Below are positions 31,195 through 41,812 of a DNA stretch of 64,000 nt, piece after piece. Source of the DNA: Terriglobales bacterium (GTDB lineage: Bacteria > Acidobacteriota > Terriglobia > Terriglobales > Acidobacteriaceae); contig JAICSO010000012.1 in the NCBI GenBank assembly GCA_025936825.1, positions 62,001 to 126,000 on the forward strand. The letters are read 5' to 3'. The first letter of the stretch is position 1; the number at the start of each line of letters is the position of its first letter. A program made the position numbers and the translations under genes. The notes below the pieces were generated by a model. That model searched no databases. It was not told the origin of the DNA and saw only the letters and a program-made list of their open reading frames with translations.

Positions 31195-31998
31195 ATGCAC
31201 AGTTACAAAGGCAACGCGATTTCGTGGGAACTGGCCAACGGCGTCATTGAACTGGCGTTGCACCGTGAGCCTTGCAACGAACTCGGAACGAAATCGCTGG
31301 ACGAATTCGAAAAGTTCCTCGCCGCTCTGCCTGACATGGAAGAGCATGCCCATGCGCTCATCATTCATAGCGAGTTGAGTTCCGGATTCTCCGCAGGCGC
31401 CGATCTCCGTGAAATTTACTTTTCCACTCAGGGCATGGAAAAACAGGCGGCTGCGGCGCACGTACGGCAGCTGCTGGAGCGCGTTCACCATGTCATGAAC
31501 ACGCTCGATGCCTGCCCGCTCACCACGATCGCTGCAGTTCATAGCGTGACCTTTGGCGGCGGGCTTGAGCTCGCCCTCACCTGCGACATGATCATCGCGG
31601 ACAAGACAGCGCGTTTTTGCTTCCCCGAACTGCGTCTCGGGCTGATCCCCGGTTTCGGTGGAATCCCTCGGCTGAAGCGGGATCTCGGCAATGCCGTAGT
31701 CCGCGACCTGTTACTTACGGGGCGCAGTTTCAATGTCACCAAAGCGCAGCAGATTGGGTTGGTCAGCCAAGTGGTAGCGGAAGGGCACGCGCTGAGAGTC
31801 GCGCGAGGCACAGCGGCGCAGCTTACTAAGTTTGACCGCGGCGCCGCCGCCGAGGCCAAGAAGTTCATCAAGCCGATTCCATACGACGAGCTTCGCCGCG
31901 AGATTGACATTTTCTGCGAGCTGTTCGCGCTGCCTGCGACCGAGCGCGGCCTGAAGAAATTCGTTGAAAGCAACGACGCCCAGCCGTATTTGCCATAA
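31195..31998 (+). CDS. Enoyl-CoA hydratase/isomerase family protein
   Basis: SAGADLREI, AAVHSVTFGGGLELALTCDMIIADKTARFCFPELRLGLIPGFGGIPRL crotonase motifs. Confidence 0.92.
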   Translation: MHSYKGNAISWELANGVIELALHREPCNELGTKSLDEFEKFLAALPDMEEHAHALIIHSELSSGFSAGADLREIYFSTQGMEKQAAAAHVRQLLERVHHVMNTLDACPLTTIAAVHSVTFGGGLELALTCDMIIADKTARFCFPELRLGLIPGFGGIPRLKRDLGNAVVRDLLLTGRSFNVTKAQQIGLVSQVVAEGHALRVARGTAAQLTKFDRGAAAEAKKFIKPIPYDELRREIDIFCELFALPATERGLKKFVESNDAQPYLP

Positions 31999-32000
31999 TA

Positions 32001-32249
32001 ATGACCATGCGAACTCCGCAACAGACCACCGAAGAAATCCTTGACCTCGCCGCCGCGCAGTTCAAGGTGCCGCGCGAGAGCCTTTCGCCTGACGACGACT
32101 TCTTCAAGAAACTCGGCATCGACAGCCTGCAAGCGCTGAGCCTTCTTACGCGCCTCGAACAGCATTTCAACGTGGAACTGCCGGACTACGAACTGCAGGG
32201 CGTGACCGATTTCCGCACTCTCGCCGAACGGATCCAAAGTAGGCTGTAA
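32001..32249 (+). CDS. Acyl carrier protein
   Basis: 82 aa; DDDFFKKLGIDSLQALSLLTRLEQHFNVELPD with the GIDSL phosphopantetheine site. Confidence 0.94.
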   Translation: MTMRTPQQTTEEILDLAAAQFKVPRESLSPDDDFFKKLGIDSLQALSLLTRLEQHFNVELPDYELQGVTDFRTLAERIQSRL

Positions 32250-32256
32250 AATCAAT

Positions 32257-32380
32257 ATTCACCACGGAGACACGGAGCCACAGAGGAAGAGAATCGTGTC
32301 TTTGTCGTGGACGCTGGGGCATCCGGGAACCCACTCAATCACGTAGTAGTTCTCCGTGTCTCTGTGTCTCCGTGGTGAAA
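32257..32380. repeat. Octad-type inverted repeat: TTCACCACGGAGACACGGAGCCACAGAGG ... TCTCCGTGTCTCTGTGTCTCCGTGGTGAAA
   Basis: Arms of period 8 in opposite orientation with ~60 nt spacer. Confidence 0.92.
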
Positions 32381-32420
32381 TAGGTGTGAGAGGCTCCAGA
32401 CCACCCGATCACCCGATAAG

Positions 32421-34130
32421 ATGATCGATCTCGACCAACACTCATCGCTCGGCTCGGCGCTTCGCGAAGCGCTCGACACCTTCGCCAATGAAACTTGCCT
32501 GATCGAAGCCGATCGCGACCGTGAGCGCACGCGCCTCACATATTCCGACTTCAACCACATGGCGCTGCCGCTAGCTCGCGCCTTGCAGGACGCCGAGTTT
32601 CGCCCCAACGACCGCTGCGCCATCATCATGACCAATCAGTCCAAGTGGCTGATTTCGGCGTATGCGCTGCTCTATACGGGTGGCGTGCTGGTCCCGCTGG
32701 ATTACAAGCTCACAGCCGGCGAGCATCTGGAACTGTTGGCCCATTCCAAAGCGAAGTTCCTGATTATCGAGTACCACTTGTGGCGCGCCATTACCCAGCA
32801 TCCAGAATTCGCCAATCACAAGGTGAAGATTGTTCTGGTGACAGAAGCGCCGCCAACCGCGGATCTCAAAGGTGGTTTTCGTTGGGAGGAATTTCGCCGC
32901 AAAGGTGATCCCAACTTCATCAACCGCAAGCGCGACGATTGGGCCTGCATCGTCTATTCCTCCGGCACCGGGGGCCGTCCAAAGGGCTGTGTTCTCACTC
33001 ACAACAATTACCTGGAGCAGTGCAAGTCGCTTACCGCCTGGTATCCCTTCTGGCCGGGCGTGCGCTACCTCAGCATTCTTCCGACGAACCACGCGATCGA
33101 TTTCATGGTCGGGTTTATTGGTCCGTTTGTTTGCGGAGCCTGTGTGGTGCACCTCCGCACGCTGCGCCCAGAGTTCGTGCGCGACGCATTCGTTCGCTAC
33201 AAGATCACGTACGTCAGCCTGGTCCCGCTGGTGCTGAAGAACCTCGAGCGAGGAATTCGAGGTAATTTCGAGAACCTTTCCCCGTCGAAGCGCTTCATCC
33301 TCGACCGCCTGATTTCGTTGAACAAACTGCTCACGCGCAAGCGCCCTAACGTTCCGCTGAGCCGCAACCTACTGCCGCAAGTTCACAAAGCGTTCGGCTG
33401 CGAACTCCTGGCCCTCATCACCGGGGGTGCGTTCATTGAGCCTTCGACCATGCAGTTTTTCTACGACCTAGGGATTCCGGTCGCGAATGGCTACGGCCTC
33501 ACCGAAGGCGGCACCGCGCTGACTCTGAATGACTTGAAACCATTTCGTGCTGACACAGTGGGCAAGCCGCTTCCGGGCGTTGAACTTCGTATTCTCAATC
33601 CTGATGCGGATGGCATCGGAGAAGTCGCTGCCAAGAGCGCAACCGTGATGTCGCATTATCTCGATGACCCCGAACTCACCGCCGAAACCATCGTCGACGG
33701 TTGGCTTCTCACCGGCGATCTCGGCCGCTTTGAAGGTACGGGGCACCTCCAGTTGTTCGGTCGCAAGAAGAACATGATCGTCACCGAAGGCGGCAAGAAC
33801 ATTTATCCCGAGGACATTGAATCCGCCTTCGAAGGAATTGAGATCAAGGAGCACTGCATCTTTGCGGCCAACTTCATCTGGCCGCAGAAAGAGCTTGGCA
33901 AGGAAATGCTTGTGCTGGTGCTGCACCCCGACCTGAACCAGGAAGTCACGACCACGATCCTCGATGACATCTCCGCGCGCAATCGCCGCCTGCCGGATTT
34001 CAAGCGCGTCGGCGGCTACTTGGTCTGGGACAAAGACTTTCCTCGCACCGCGTCCATGAAAATCAAGCGCAACGAACTGGCGGAGCAGATTCGAACATCA
34101 GTGGAAAGTAGCGCAGTGAAGGCACTCTAG
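32421..34130 (+). CDS. AMP-dependent synthetase/ligase (second in cluster)
   Basis: [81 protein letters not shown]. Confidence 0.92.
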   Translation: MIDLDQHSSLGSALREALDTFANETCLIEADRDRERTRLTYSDFNHMALPLARALQDAEFRPNDRCAIIMTNQSKWLISAYALLYTGGVLVPLDYKLTAGEHLELLAHSKAKFLIIEYHLWRAITQHPEFANHKVKIVLVTEAPPTADLKGGFRWEEFRRKGDPNFINRKRDDWACIVYSSGTGGRPKGCVLTHNNYLEQCKSLTAWYPFWPGVRYLSILPTNHAIDFMVGFIGPFVCGACVVHLRTLRPEFVRDAFVRYKITYVSLVPLVLKNLERGIRGNFENLSPSKRFILDRLISLNKLLTRKRPNVPLSRNLLPQVHKAFGCELLALITGGAFIEPSTMQFFYDLGIPVANGYGLTEGGTALTLNDLKPFRADTVGKPLPGVELRILNPDADGIGEVAAKSATVMSHYLDDPELTAETIVDGWLLTGDLGRFEGTGHLQLFGRKKNMIVTEGGKNIYPEDIESAFEGIEIKEHCIFAANFIWPQKELGKEMLVLVLHPDLNQEVTTTILDDISARNRRLPDFKRVGGYLVWDKDFPRTASMKIKRNELAEQIRTSVESSAVKAL

Positions 34131-34247
34131 TTTCCTTCGTGGGGTTCGATGATTCGTGGGAGCGAAGCTTTCATAAGCGGACTGCGGTTCCAGATCTGTG
34201 GGTTGAGCGGAACTTCCACGCAGACGCTCAAATCCGAAGGATCGGCC

Positions 34248-34318
34248 CAGCTTAGCCCAGGACGGAGGCCCTGGGTTGCCGAACAAATATGTAGTAGTCC
34301 CGGGGGGACGGCACACCG
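34248..34318 (+). repeat. Degenerate copy of the three-hairpin element, in the 5' leader of the lipid kinase gene
   Basis: cttagcccaggacggaggccctgggttgccgaacaaatatgtagtagtcccggggggacggcac aligns with copies at 3325, 39269 and 47342. Confidence 0.75.
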
Positions 34319-34321
34319 AAC

Positions 34322-35236
34322 GTGGAGTTGCGACTCACATCCCGCTATCTCGCCATCGTCAATCCCGCTGCTGGAGGCGGAAAGACGCGTAGCCTCCTTG
34401 GCCCAGCGCTCGAAAAACTCAAAGCCTCCGGAATCGAAGTTGATGTTCGAGAGACCTCCGCTTCCGGCCACGCGAACGAAATTGCTCGCGATGCCTGGCG
34501 CGAAGGCTACCGTAAATTTATTTCCGTCGGTGGAGACGGCACCTCGTACGAGATCGTGAATGGGCTTTTTCCGCTCAGCGATCGCAGCGAGAAGCCCACT
34601 CTCGCCTTTCTTCCGCTCGGCACCGGCAACTCATTTCTGCGTGATTTCAGCGACCGCGGCGTTGAGTACGCGATGGAATCCCTCATCGCCGGCCGCTCGC
34701 GCTACTGCGACGTGCTCCGCCTAACGCACAAAGACGGCGTGCTGCACTACATCAACATCCTGAGCATTGGCTTTTCCGCAGATGTCGCCACGCTGCGCGC
34801 CCGCCGCTTCAGCCATTGGGGCGAACTCGGTTATCAGATCGCAATTTTCCTGACGCTCGCCCGATTCCGCCGCCGGGCCTTTCCGCTGAAGGCCGACGCC
34901 GATCACCAAATCGATAACCGTCGCTGCCTGTTTCTGACCTTCAACAACAGCAAATTCACCGGCGGCACCATGATGATCGCGCCCACCGCGGAGACCAACG
35001 ACGGCTTGATCGAATTTGTTCGATGGGGCCCGATTGGCCGCGTCGGATTGATTCGCAACCTGCCCGGCCTCTATGACGGCACCCACATCCAGCATCCGCT
35101 GGCAGAAGTCCGCAAAGTCCATCGGGTTGACTTCCAACTCGATGGACCAGTTGATGTGATGATCGACGGCGAAGTCGTCACTCTGCATTGTCAAACTTTA
35201 GACGTGCTGCCATGCGCGCTCACGGTCGTGGTATAA
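34322..35236 (+). CDS. Diacylglycerol/sphingosine kinase-family lipid kinase
   Basis: YLAIVNPAAGGGKTRSLL, FISVGGDGTSYEIVNGLF, LAFLPLGTGNSFLRDF. Confidence 0.92.
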   Translation: MELRLTSRYLAIVNPAAGGGKTRSLLGPALEKLKASGIEVDVRETSASGHANEIARDAWREGYRKFISVGGDGTSYEIVNGLFPLSDRSEKPTLAFLPLGTGNSFLRDFSDRGVEYAMESLIAGRSRYCDVLRLTHKDGVLHYINILSIGFSADVATLRARRFSHWGELGYQIAIFLTLARFRRRAFPLKADADHQIDNRRCLFLTFNNSKFTGGTMMIAPTAETNDGLIEFVRWGPIGRVGLIRNLPGLYDGTHIQHPLAEVRKVHRVDFQLDGPVDVMIDGEVVTLHCQTLDVLPCALTVVV

Positions 35237-35251
35237 GAACGGAATCTGCCC

Positions 35252-35680
35252 ATGTCCAAACTGAGCGAACAACGCGAGCAAGAAGCCTCAACTCCCGAGA
35301 AGAAAGGTCCGCGCTGGCTCTGGATCCTGATTGCGATTGGTGTTCTTCTCGGCGCCTGGGCGGCCTACGATTACCACTCCTACAGCAAGGTCAGCACGTT
35401 AGATAACTTCGCAAAATGTCTCAGTTCCAAGGGATTCCACATGTACGGCGCGTGGTGGTGTCCGCACTGCACCGAACAGAAGGAATCATTCGGCTTCGCG
35501 TTTCAATACGTGGCTTACACCGAGTGTGGCATTGAAGGTCAGACGCACAGCATGAATGAGCAGTGCAAGAGCGCCGGCATCCAGCATTTTCCGACTTGGC
35601 AGTTCCCGGACGGGCACCGCGAGGAAGGTGTCTTGCCGCTTCCAACTCTGGCAGAGAAGAGCGGATGCAAACTGCCGTGA
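35252..35680 (+). CDS. Membrane-anchored thioredoxin-like protein (VKOR-associated type)
   Basis: One N-terminal TM; FHMYGAWWCPHCTEQKESFG, GIQHFPTWQFPDG. Confidence 0.87.
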   Translation: MSKLSEQREQEASTPEKKGPRWLWILIAIGVLLGAWAAYDYHSYSKVSTLDNFAKCLSSKGFHMYGAWWCPHCTEQKESFGFAFQYVAYTECGIEGQTHSMNEQCKSAGIQHFPTWQFPDGHREEGVLPLPTLAEKSGCKLP

Positions 35681-36126
35681 CTGCACCGTCGGCAGGTAGA
35701 ACAAGCAGAATCTATCCGGCGATCGCGCTGCTCGCTTTTGCCGGAATACTTGTTTCGTCGATCTCTCTCTACCACCACTTCAGCAAATCCAAAACGTCGT
35801 TCTGTGATATCGGGCAATCGTTCAACTGCGATCTGGTGAACCGCAGCGAATACTCCATGTTTCACGGGATTCCAGTAGCCCTGCTCGGAATCCTCGGCTA
35901 CTTGCTCATCCTCGCGCTTGCGACCGTGTATCGCGAGAAGGCCGAAACTCCGTTCATCCTCGCCGGCACTACACTTGCCGGCCTCGGATTTGCGCTCTAT
36001 CTCACATACATCGAGGCGTTCGTGCTCCACGCCTGGTGTATTCTGTGCCTCAGTTCGCTGGCACTCGTTGCCATTGCGTCCATGCTCAGCGTTTGGAACG
36101 CAGCCAAAGCTCTCAAAGCTCAGTAA
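35665..36126 (+). CDS. Vitamin K epoxide reductase (VKOR) family protein
   Basis: FCDIGQSFNCDLVNRSEYSMFHGIPVALLGILGY, AWCILCLSS (CxxC); overlaps the Trx-like gene. Confidence 0.9.
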   Translation: MQTAVTAPSAGRTSRIYPAIALLAFAGILVSSISLYHHFSKSKTSFCDIGQSFNCDLVNRSEYSMFHGIPVALLGILGYLLILALATVYREKAETPFILAGTTLAGLGFALYLTYIEAFVLHAWCILCLSSLALVAIASMLSVWNAAKALKAQ

Positions 36127-36524
36127 ATCCAGGCTGGTTTGCCGTCCTTGTCACGAAACGTATAAGTCTCGTCGCCGTGCTTTACCGCCCGCGCAAAGAT
36201 CGTCTGCACGCCTTCGAACTCGGTCTTCCAGCCGGTAACCTCGATGGTGTCGCCCTTTTGCAGGTGCATGTCCACGAGCTTGACGAAGTCGGTGGTGGCC
36301 AGGTGGACTTCAATCACCTCTCCACTTTCCAACTTGAACATGATGTGCGAGCCCATTCCCCCGCTCACTGGACACTGCCGATCCTTCAAATCATCGACGG
36401 TGCCCTTGTAAACCGCTTCGGCGGCCGCATTGTATTTTGGGGCCTTGGGCGATGGATTCGGCTTGGGGGCAGTCTGCGCAACCGCAAGCGACGCCAGCAC
36501 GAAGATTGCAATCAGGAGTCTCAT
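36120..36524 (-). CDS. Secreted hypothetical protein
   Basis: 134 aa; signal-peptide-like MRLLIAIFVLASLAVAQ. Confidence 0.7.
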   Translation of the reverse strand: MRLLIAIFVLASLAVAQTAPKPNPSPKAPKYNAAAEAVYKGTVDDLKDRQCPVSGGMGSHIMFKLESGEVIEVHLATTDFVKLVDMHLQKGDTIEVTGWKTEFEGVQTIFARAVKHGDETYTFRDKDGKPAWIY

Positions 36525-36886
36525 AAGTTCCTCCTACAGCGCCTTCCTGACTCTCTGCGTCTATCATCGGCCCACCCGCCAACACCCGCTGTGATGGCGG
36601 TCACAATGCGCTGTGCTCGCAACCCTGACTATCGAGGCCTTGCGCTGCGAGTCGAAGGTGGGTGGCCCACCCCCGCCTGAGGAGCGAAGTTCTAGTTTCC
36701 GGTGCTGACAAGTCATTTGGAATTGAGAATTGGCAACCGGCCACACCTCCACCCAAATCGATTTGCTACTGCGGAATTTTGAATGTTAAAAAAGGCGCTC
36801 ACATTTGCCCGCGCCCTCTGCCGCTGATAACATTATTTGTTTCCCTTCAATTGCAATTCGCAGTCATACATTCATACGGAGGCCAC

Positions 36887-37894
<1,008 letters not shown>

Positions 37895-37898
37895 AAAT

Positions 37899-37988
37899 CA
37901 GTGGCTAGTGGCTAGTGACTAGTTGTCAGTCTCAGCGGTAGCGCGAAAAACTGACTGCTAATCATTAGCCACTAGTCACTAGCCACTT
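37899..37988. repeat. Heptad-type inverted repeat: AGTGGCTAGTGGCTAGTGACTAGT ... ATTAGCCACTAGTCACTAGCCACT
   Basis: Period-7 arms (AGTGGCT/AGTGACT) in opposite orientation between gap and pgk. Confidence 0.95.
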
Positions 37989-38005
37989 CCTCAAAGAGGC
38001 CCATC

Positions 38006-39217
38006 ATGTCGAAATTATCTATTCGCGATCTTCCGCTTAATGATCATAGGATTTTCATGCGGGTCGATTTCAACGTCCCGCTTGACGACAACGGCCGCGT
38101 AACTGACGACACCCGCATCAAAGAAACACTTCCCACAATTGAGTATGCGCTGCGCCACGGCGCGCGCCTGATTCTTGCTTCCCACCTTGGACGTCCAAAG
38201 GGCAAGCCCAATCCGAAAATGAGCCTGAAGCCGGTGGCCGAGCGGCTGCGCATGCTGCTCGACAGGAACCTGGCTTCGAGCGAAAACGTTGGCTTCTGTC
38301 CTGACTGCGTAGGGGTTGAAGCCGAGGAAATGGCAGGCAAGCTCGAAAAAGGTCAGACGCTGCTGCTCGAGAACTTGCGTTTCCACGCCGAAGAAGAAGC
38401 CAACGACGAGAAGTTCTCGAAACAATTGGCTAATCTTTGCGACTACTACGTGAACGACGCTTTTGGCACCGCGCACCGCGCGCACGGGTCGACAGTGGGC
38501 ATCACCAAGTTCACGCAGAAGTCTGCGGCGGGCTTGCTGATGGAAAAGGAACTCGATTACCTCGGCAAGGCCATGCAGCATCCGGAGAAACCGTTTGTGG
38601 CGATTCTTGGCGGTGCTAAAGTCAGCGACAAAATTGCCGTGATCGAGAACCTGCTGAAAAAAGTCGATACCCTGATCATCGGCGGCGCCATGGCCTACAC
38701 CTTCCTGAAAGCCCAGGGCGTGCAGGTAGGGAAGTCGCGCGTGGAGGAGGACAAACTCGATCTCGCCCGCCAGATCCTGGCTGATGCTAAGGCGAAGAAC
38801 GTGAAGTTTCTGTTGCCAGTCGATCACGTTGTCGCCGACAAGCTCGACGCGAGTGCAAAGGCCCAGAGCATAGGCAAGGGACAGCCAATTCCTGATGGCC
38901 TGATGGGACTCGACATCGGTCCGGAGTCGGTCGAGATCTTCTCTGAAGAGATTGGCCGCGCCGCGACGATTGTTTGGAATGGACCGATGGGCGTGTTCGA
39001 GATTCCTCAGTTCGCCAAAGGCACGTTCAAGGTGGCGCGGGCTGTGGCGGAGAATGCCGGAGCAACGTCGATTATCGGCGGCGGAGATTCCGTTTCTGCT
39101 GTAAAGGCAGCGGGAGTAGCGGACAAGATCTCGCACATCTCGACCGGAGGCGGCGCTTCACTCGAGTTCCTCGAAGGCAAAGTGCTGCCCGGGGTGGAAG
39201 CGCTGACAGACAAGTAG
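38006..39217 (+). CDS. pgk: Phosphoglycerate kinase
   Basis: [68 protein letters not shown]. Confidence 0.97.
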   Translation: MSKLSIRDLPLNDHRIFMRVDFNVPLDDNGRVTDDTRIKETLPTIEYALRHGARLILASHLGRPKGKPNPKMSLKPVAERLRMLLDRNLASSENVGFCPDCVGVEAEEMAGKLEKGQTLLLENLRFHAEEEANDEKFSKQLANLCDYYVNDAFGTAHRAHGSTVGITKFTQKSAAGLLMEKELDYLGKAMQHPEKPFVAILGGAKVSDKIAVIENLLKKVDTLIIGGAMAYTFLKAQGVQVGKSRVEEDKLDLARQILADAKAKNVKFLLPVDHVVADKLDASAKAQSIGKGQPIPDGLMGLDIGPESVEIFSEEIGRAATIVWNGPMGVFEIPQFAKGTFKVARAVAENAGATSIIGGGDSVSAVKAAGVADKISHISTGGGASLEFLEGKVLPGVEALTDK

Positions 39218-39268
39218 GCTGGTTGGGGCTCTGGCGTCGTTCTCGAAGACGGACTGCTTTCGTAGGAG

Positions 39269-39371
39269 GCGCACCAGCTCCGCAGGAGCGGAATATAAAT
39301 AGCCCGGGGGCGTAAGCCCCGGGTAGGTTGTTTGTACACGCGAGTCCCGAAGGGACGGCACAAGAAGAAGC
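39269..39371 (+). repeat. Three-hairpin element, in the 5' leader of the macro-domain gene
   Basis: agctccgcaggagcggaatataaatagcccgggggcgtaagccccgggtaggttgtttgtacacgcgagtcccgaagggacggcac; three successive stems. Confidence 0.88.
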
Positions 39372-39374
39372 ACG

Positions 39375-39998
39375 GTGCGAGAAATCAGAATTCATCTCAT
39401 TTCCGCCCCAAAAAAGGCCCTTGAAATTTGCGGCCCTGCGGACATTACAACGGAGCAAACAGAAGCCATTGTGAACGCCGCAAACTCCCATCTCATAGGC
39501 GGTGGCGGCGTGGACGGCGCCATCCACGATGCGGGCGGACCCTCGATTCTGGCCGAATGCCGGGCGTATGTTTCGAGGCACGGCAATTTGCCTCCCGGAA
39601 AGGCGATGCTTACCTCCGGCGGCGATCTCCCGGCGAAGTTTGTAATTCACACCGTGGGCCCGGTTTATCGTGGTGGTGAGCACGGCGAAAAGGAACTACT
39701 GGCAAGCTGCTATTGCGAATCGATTCGGCTCGCCGACGTGCACGGGATCAGTTCGCTGGCATTTCCCGCAATCTCGACCGGAGCTTACGGATACCCGCTG
39801 CACGAGGCTGCGGCCGTGGCGGTGAAAGCGGTCTTGGACACACTCCGAGCCGCGAAGTCTGTCGAGCGAGTTCGGTTCGTGCTGTTCGACCACGGCGCGA
39901 CCAAGGCATATACGCGTGCGGCTGAGAAGTTGCTGCATGAGCGAGGTCGGGGCGACTACGCAATCGACAAGGTTGTTGCACCAGAATCTGACGCATGA
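39375..39998 (+). CDS. Macro domain protein (ADP-ribose/O-acetyl-ADP-ribose processing type)
   Basis: ADITTEQTEAIVNAANSHLIGGGGVDGAIHDAGG, ISSLAFPAISTGAYGYPLHEAA. Confidence 0.93.
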   Translation: MREIRIHLISAPKKALEICGPADITTEQTEAIVNAANSHLIGGGGVDGAIHDAGGPSILAECRAYVSRHGNLPPGKAMLTSGGDLPAKFVIHTVGPVYRGGEHGEKELLASCYCESIRLADVHGISSLAFPAISTGAYGYPLHEAAAVAVKAVLDTLRAAKSVERVRFVLFDHGATKAYTRAAEKLLHERGRGDYAIDKVVAPESDA

Positions 39999-40759
39999 TC
40001 TTCTTCGACATCGACGGTACCCTGATCGACCATCTCAGCGCCTCCGCCGCTGCAAGCCTGGCGCTTTACGATGAATATCCCGGCCAGATTCCGTTCTCGC
40101 GTGCCGAGTTCCCTGTGGTCTGGGAATCGATCATGGACGTTCACTACAACCGCTTTACACGCGGCGAAATCTCTCTGTGGGAACAGCGGCGCGCGCGCAT
40201 CCGCGATTCCTTTGGCTCCCCGGAAATGACCGACGCCGAAGCCCACGAGAGATACTACGTCTTTATCCGCGAGTACGAGAACCTCACCCGTGCCTACGAC
40301 GACGTCGCCCCTTGTCTGGAAAAGTTAGCCGGCCATAAGCTCGGCATCATTTCAAACGGTGTCGGCGATCAGCAACTAGGCAAGCTCCGCCGCGCCGGGA
40401 TTGTCGACCATTTCACGGTCATGGCCTTTCCTGAAGACACAGGCTTCGGCAAGCCGCATCCCAGTATTTTTCAGGAAGCCTGTCGTCGCGCCGGCGAAGA
40501 TCCTCGCCACTGTATTTATGTCGGCGACGATCTGATCAACGACATTCACGCTAGTCACGCGCTTGGCATTCGTCCCATCTGGGTCGATCGCGTGGGAAGC
40601 ACAACCAGCAGCGTTCCAGCTCAAAGGATTACGTCGTTAATCCAACTCGCCGAAGTGCTGGAAGGATTAACTGATACAAGCTGCTTGAAAGAAACCGCCT
40701 CACCACAGAGGACACAGAGTCCCACAGAGGAACTGCCACAGAGGTCTGTTCCACAATGA
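39995..40759 (+). CDS. HAD family hydrolase (YjjG-like)
   Basis: MIFFDIDGTLIDH, LGIISNGVGDQQ, GKPHPSIFQEAC, CIYVGDDLINDI; the C-terminal ~25 aa are encoded by the repeat at 40700. Confidence 0.9.
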   Translation: MIFFDIDGTLIDHLSASAAASLALYDEYPGQIPFSRAEFPVVWESIMDVHYNRFTRGEISLWEQRRARIRDSFGSPEMTDAEAHERYYVFIREYENLTRAYDDVAPCLEKLAGHKLGIISNGVGDQQLGKLRRAGIVDHFTVMAFPEDTGFGKPHPSIFQEACRRAGEDPRHCIYVGDDLINDIHASHALGIRPIWVDRVGSTTSSVPAQRITSLIQLAEVLEGLTDTSCLKETASPQRTQSPTEELPQRSVPQ

Positions 40760-40809
40760 AATTCCTCTGTGGCGTTCCTTCGTGTACCTCTGTGCTCTCT
40801 GTGGTAAAG
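40700..40809. repeat. Octad-type inverted repeat: CACCACAGAGGACACAGAGTCCCACAGAGG ... CCTCTGTGGCGTTCCTTCGTGTACCTCTGTGCTCTCTGTGGT
   Basis: Opposing arms of CACAGAGG-type units between the HAD gene and tpiA; left arm overlaps the HAD ORF end. Confidence 0.92.
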
Positions 40810-40853
40810 GTTTTGTGCTTCTGTGTTGAAAAATCTTAATAAAGGACTCGTTC

Positions 40854-41606
40854 ATGGCTCGTAAGAAGCTAATCGCCGCAAATTGGAAGATGTACAAGAA
40901 CCCGGAGCAATCGAAGCAGTTCTTCACCGATTTCCTGCCGATGGTGCAAGGCCACGATCGCGACGAGATCGTCGTCTGCCCACCATATGTAAACCTGCAC
41001 GCCGCTCTCGAAGCTGCAAAGGGATCGCAGGTCGCCATCGGCGCACAGGATGTCTACTGGAAGGAAGAAGGCGCCTTCACTGGGGAAATTTCCTCGACCA
41101 TGCTTGTTGCGGTTGGCTGCACCCACGTGATCATCGGACACTCCGAGCGCCGCCAGTACTTTGGCGAGACTGACGACAGCGTCAACCTGAAGCTGAAGGC
41201 CGCCCTGGAGCACGGACTCACTCCCATCGTTTGCGTCGGGGAAGTGCTTGAAGAGCGCGAAGCGGGACTCACCGAAGATGTTCTTCGCCGCCAATGCGTG
41301 CGGGCGTTCAATGCCCTCTCCGCAAGGAAGGCGGCGAAGTTGGTCATCGCTTACGAACCAGTCTGGGCCATCGGCACCGGAAAGACTGCCACGCCGCAAA
41401 TGGCTTCCGACGCGCACGTGATCATTCGAGCCGAGGCCGCGAAGGCGTTTGGCGACGATTTTGCCGCGGCGCTGCGCATTCTCTACGGCGGCTCGGTGAA
41501 GCCCGACAACGCACACGCACTCATGGCTGAAGACGAAATTGACGGCGCCCTGGTCGGCGGCGCCAGTCTGGATCCAAAGTCGTTTACCGCGATTGTGAAG
41601 TACTGA
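40854..41606 (+). CDS. tpiA: Triosephosphate isomerase
   Basis: KKLIAANWKMYKN, IGHSERRQYFGETD, AYEPVWAIGTGKTATP, ILYGGSVKP. Confidence 0.97.
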   Translation: MARKKLIAANWKMYKNPEQSKQFFTDFLPMVQGHDRDEIVVCPPYVNLHAALEAAKGSQVAIGAQDVYWKEEGAFTGEISSTMLVAVGCTHVIIGHSERRQYFGETDDSVNLKLKAALEHGLTPIVCVGEVLEEREAGLTEDVLRRQCVRAFNALSARKAAKLVIAYEPVWAIGTGKTATPQMASDAHVIIRAEAAKAFGDDFAAALRILYGGSVKPDNAHALMAEDEIDGALVGGASLDPKSFTAIVKY

Positions 41607-41613
41607 AGGCAAG

Positions 41614-41634
41614 TTGCTAGTGACTAGTGGCTAG
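41614..41634. repeat. Single-arm heptad fragment TTGCTAGTGACTAGTGGCTAG
   Basis: Same units as 37899 and 48510. Confidence 0.85.
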
Positions 41635-41812
41635 CATCCCTGGTTCTGCGTCATCCCGAAATCCCGCGCTTTCACCAGCGGGATGAGGGATCTCGTGTGC
41701 ACCCCGTTGCTCCTTGTGGACTTACCCTCTACTACGTCATCGCGAACACCACGACGAGAGAAATCCTGCGTGCAGCACCGCTGAACGCCTTGTCACCACC
41801 CAAGAGGTACTG

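Noticed and set aside
24453-34130. Sphingolipid biosynthesis cluster
   Set aside because: No serine palmitoyltransferase-like PLP enzyme among the ORFs, although ACP, ligase and lipid kinase are compatible; ether-lipid or fatty-alcohol type is kept as the better hypothesis.
38015-39136. 373-aa minus-strand ORF opposite pgk
   Set aside because: pgk motifs are unambiguous; the antisense ORF is a codon-bias artefact.
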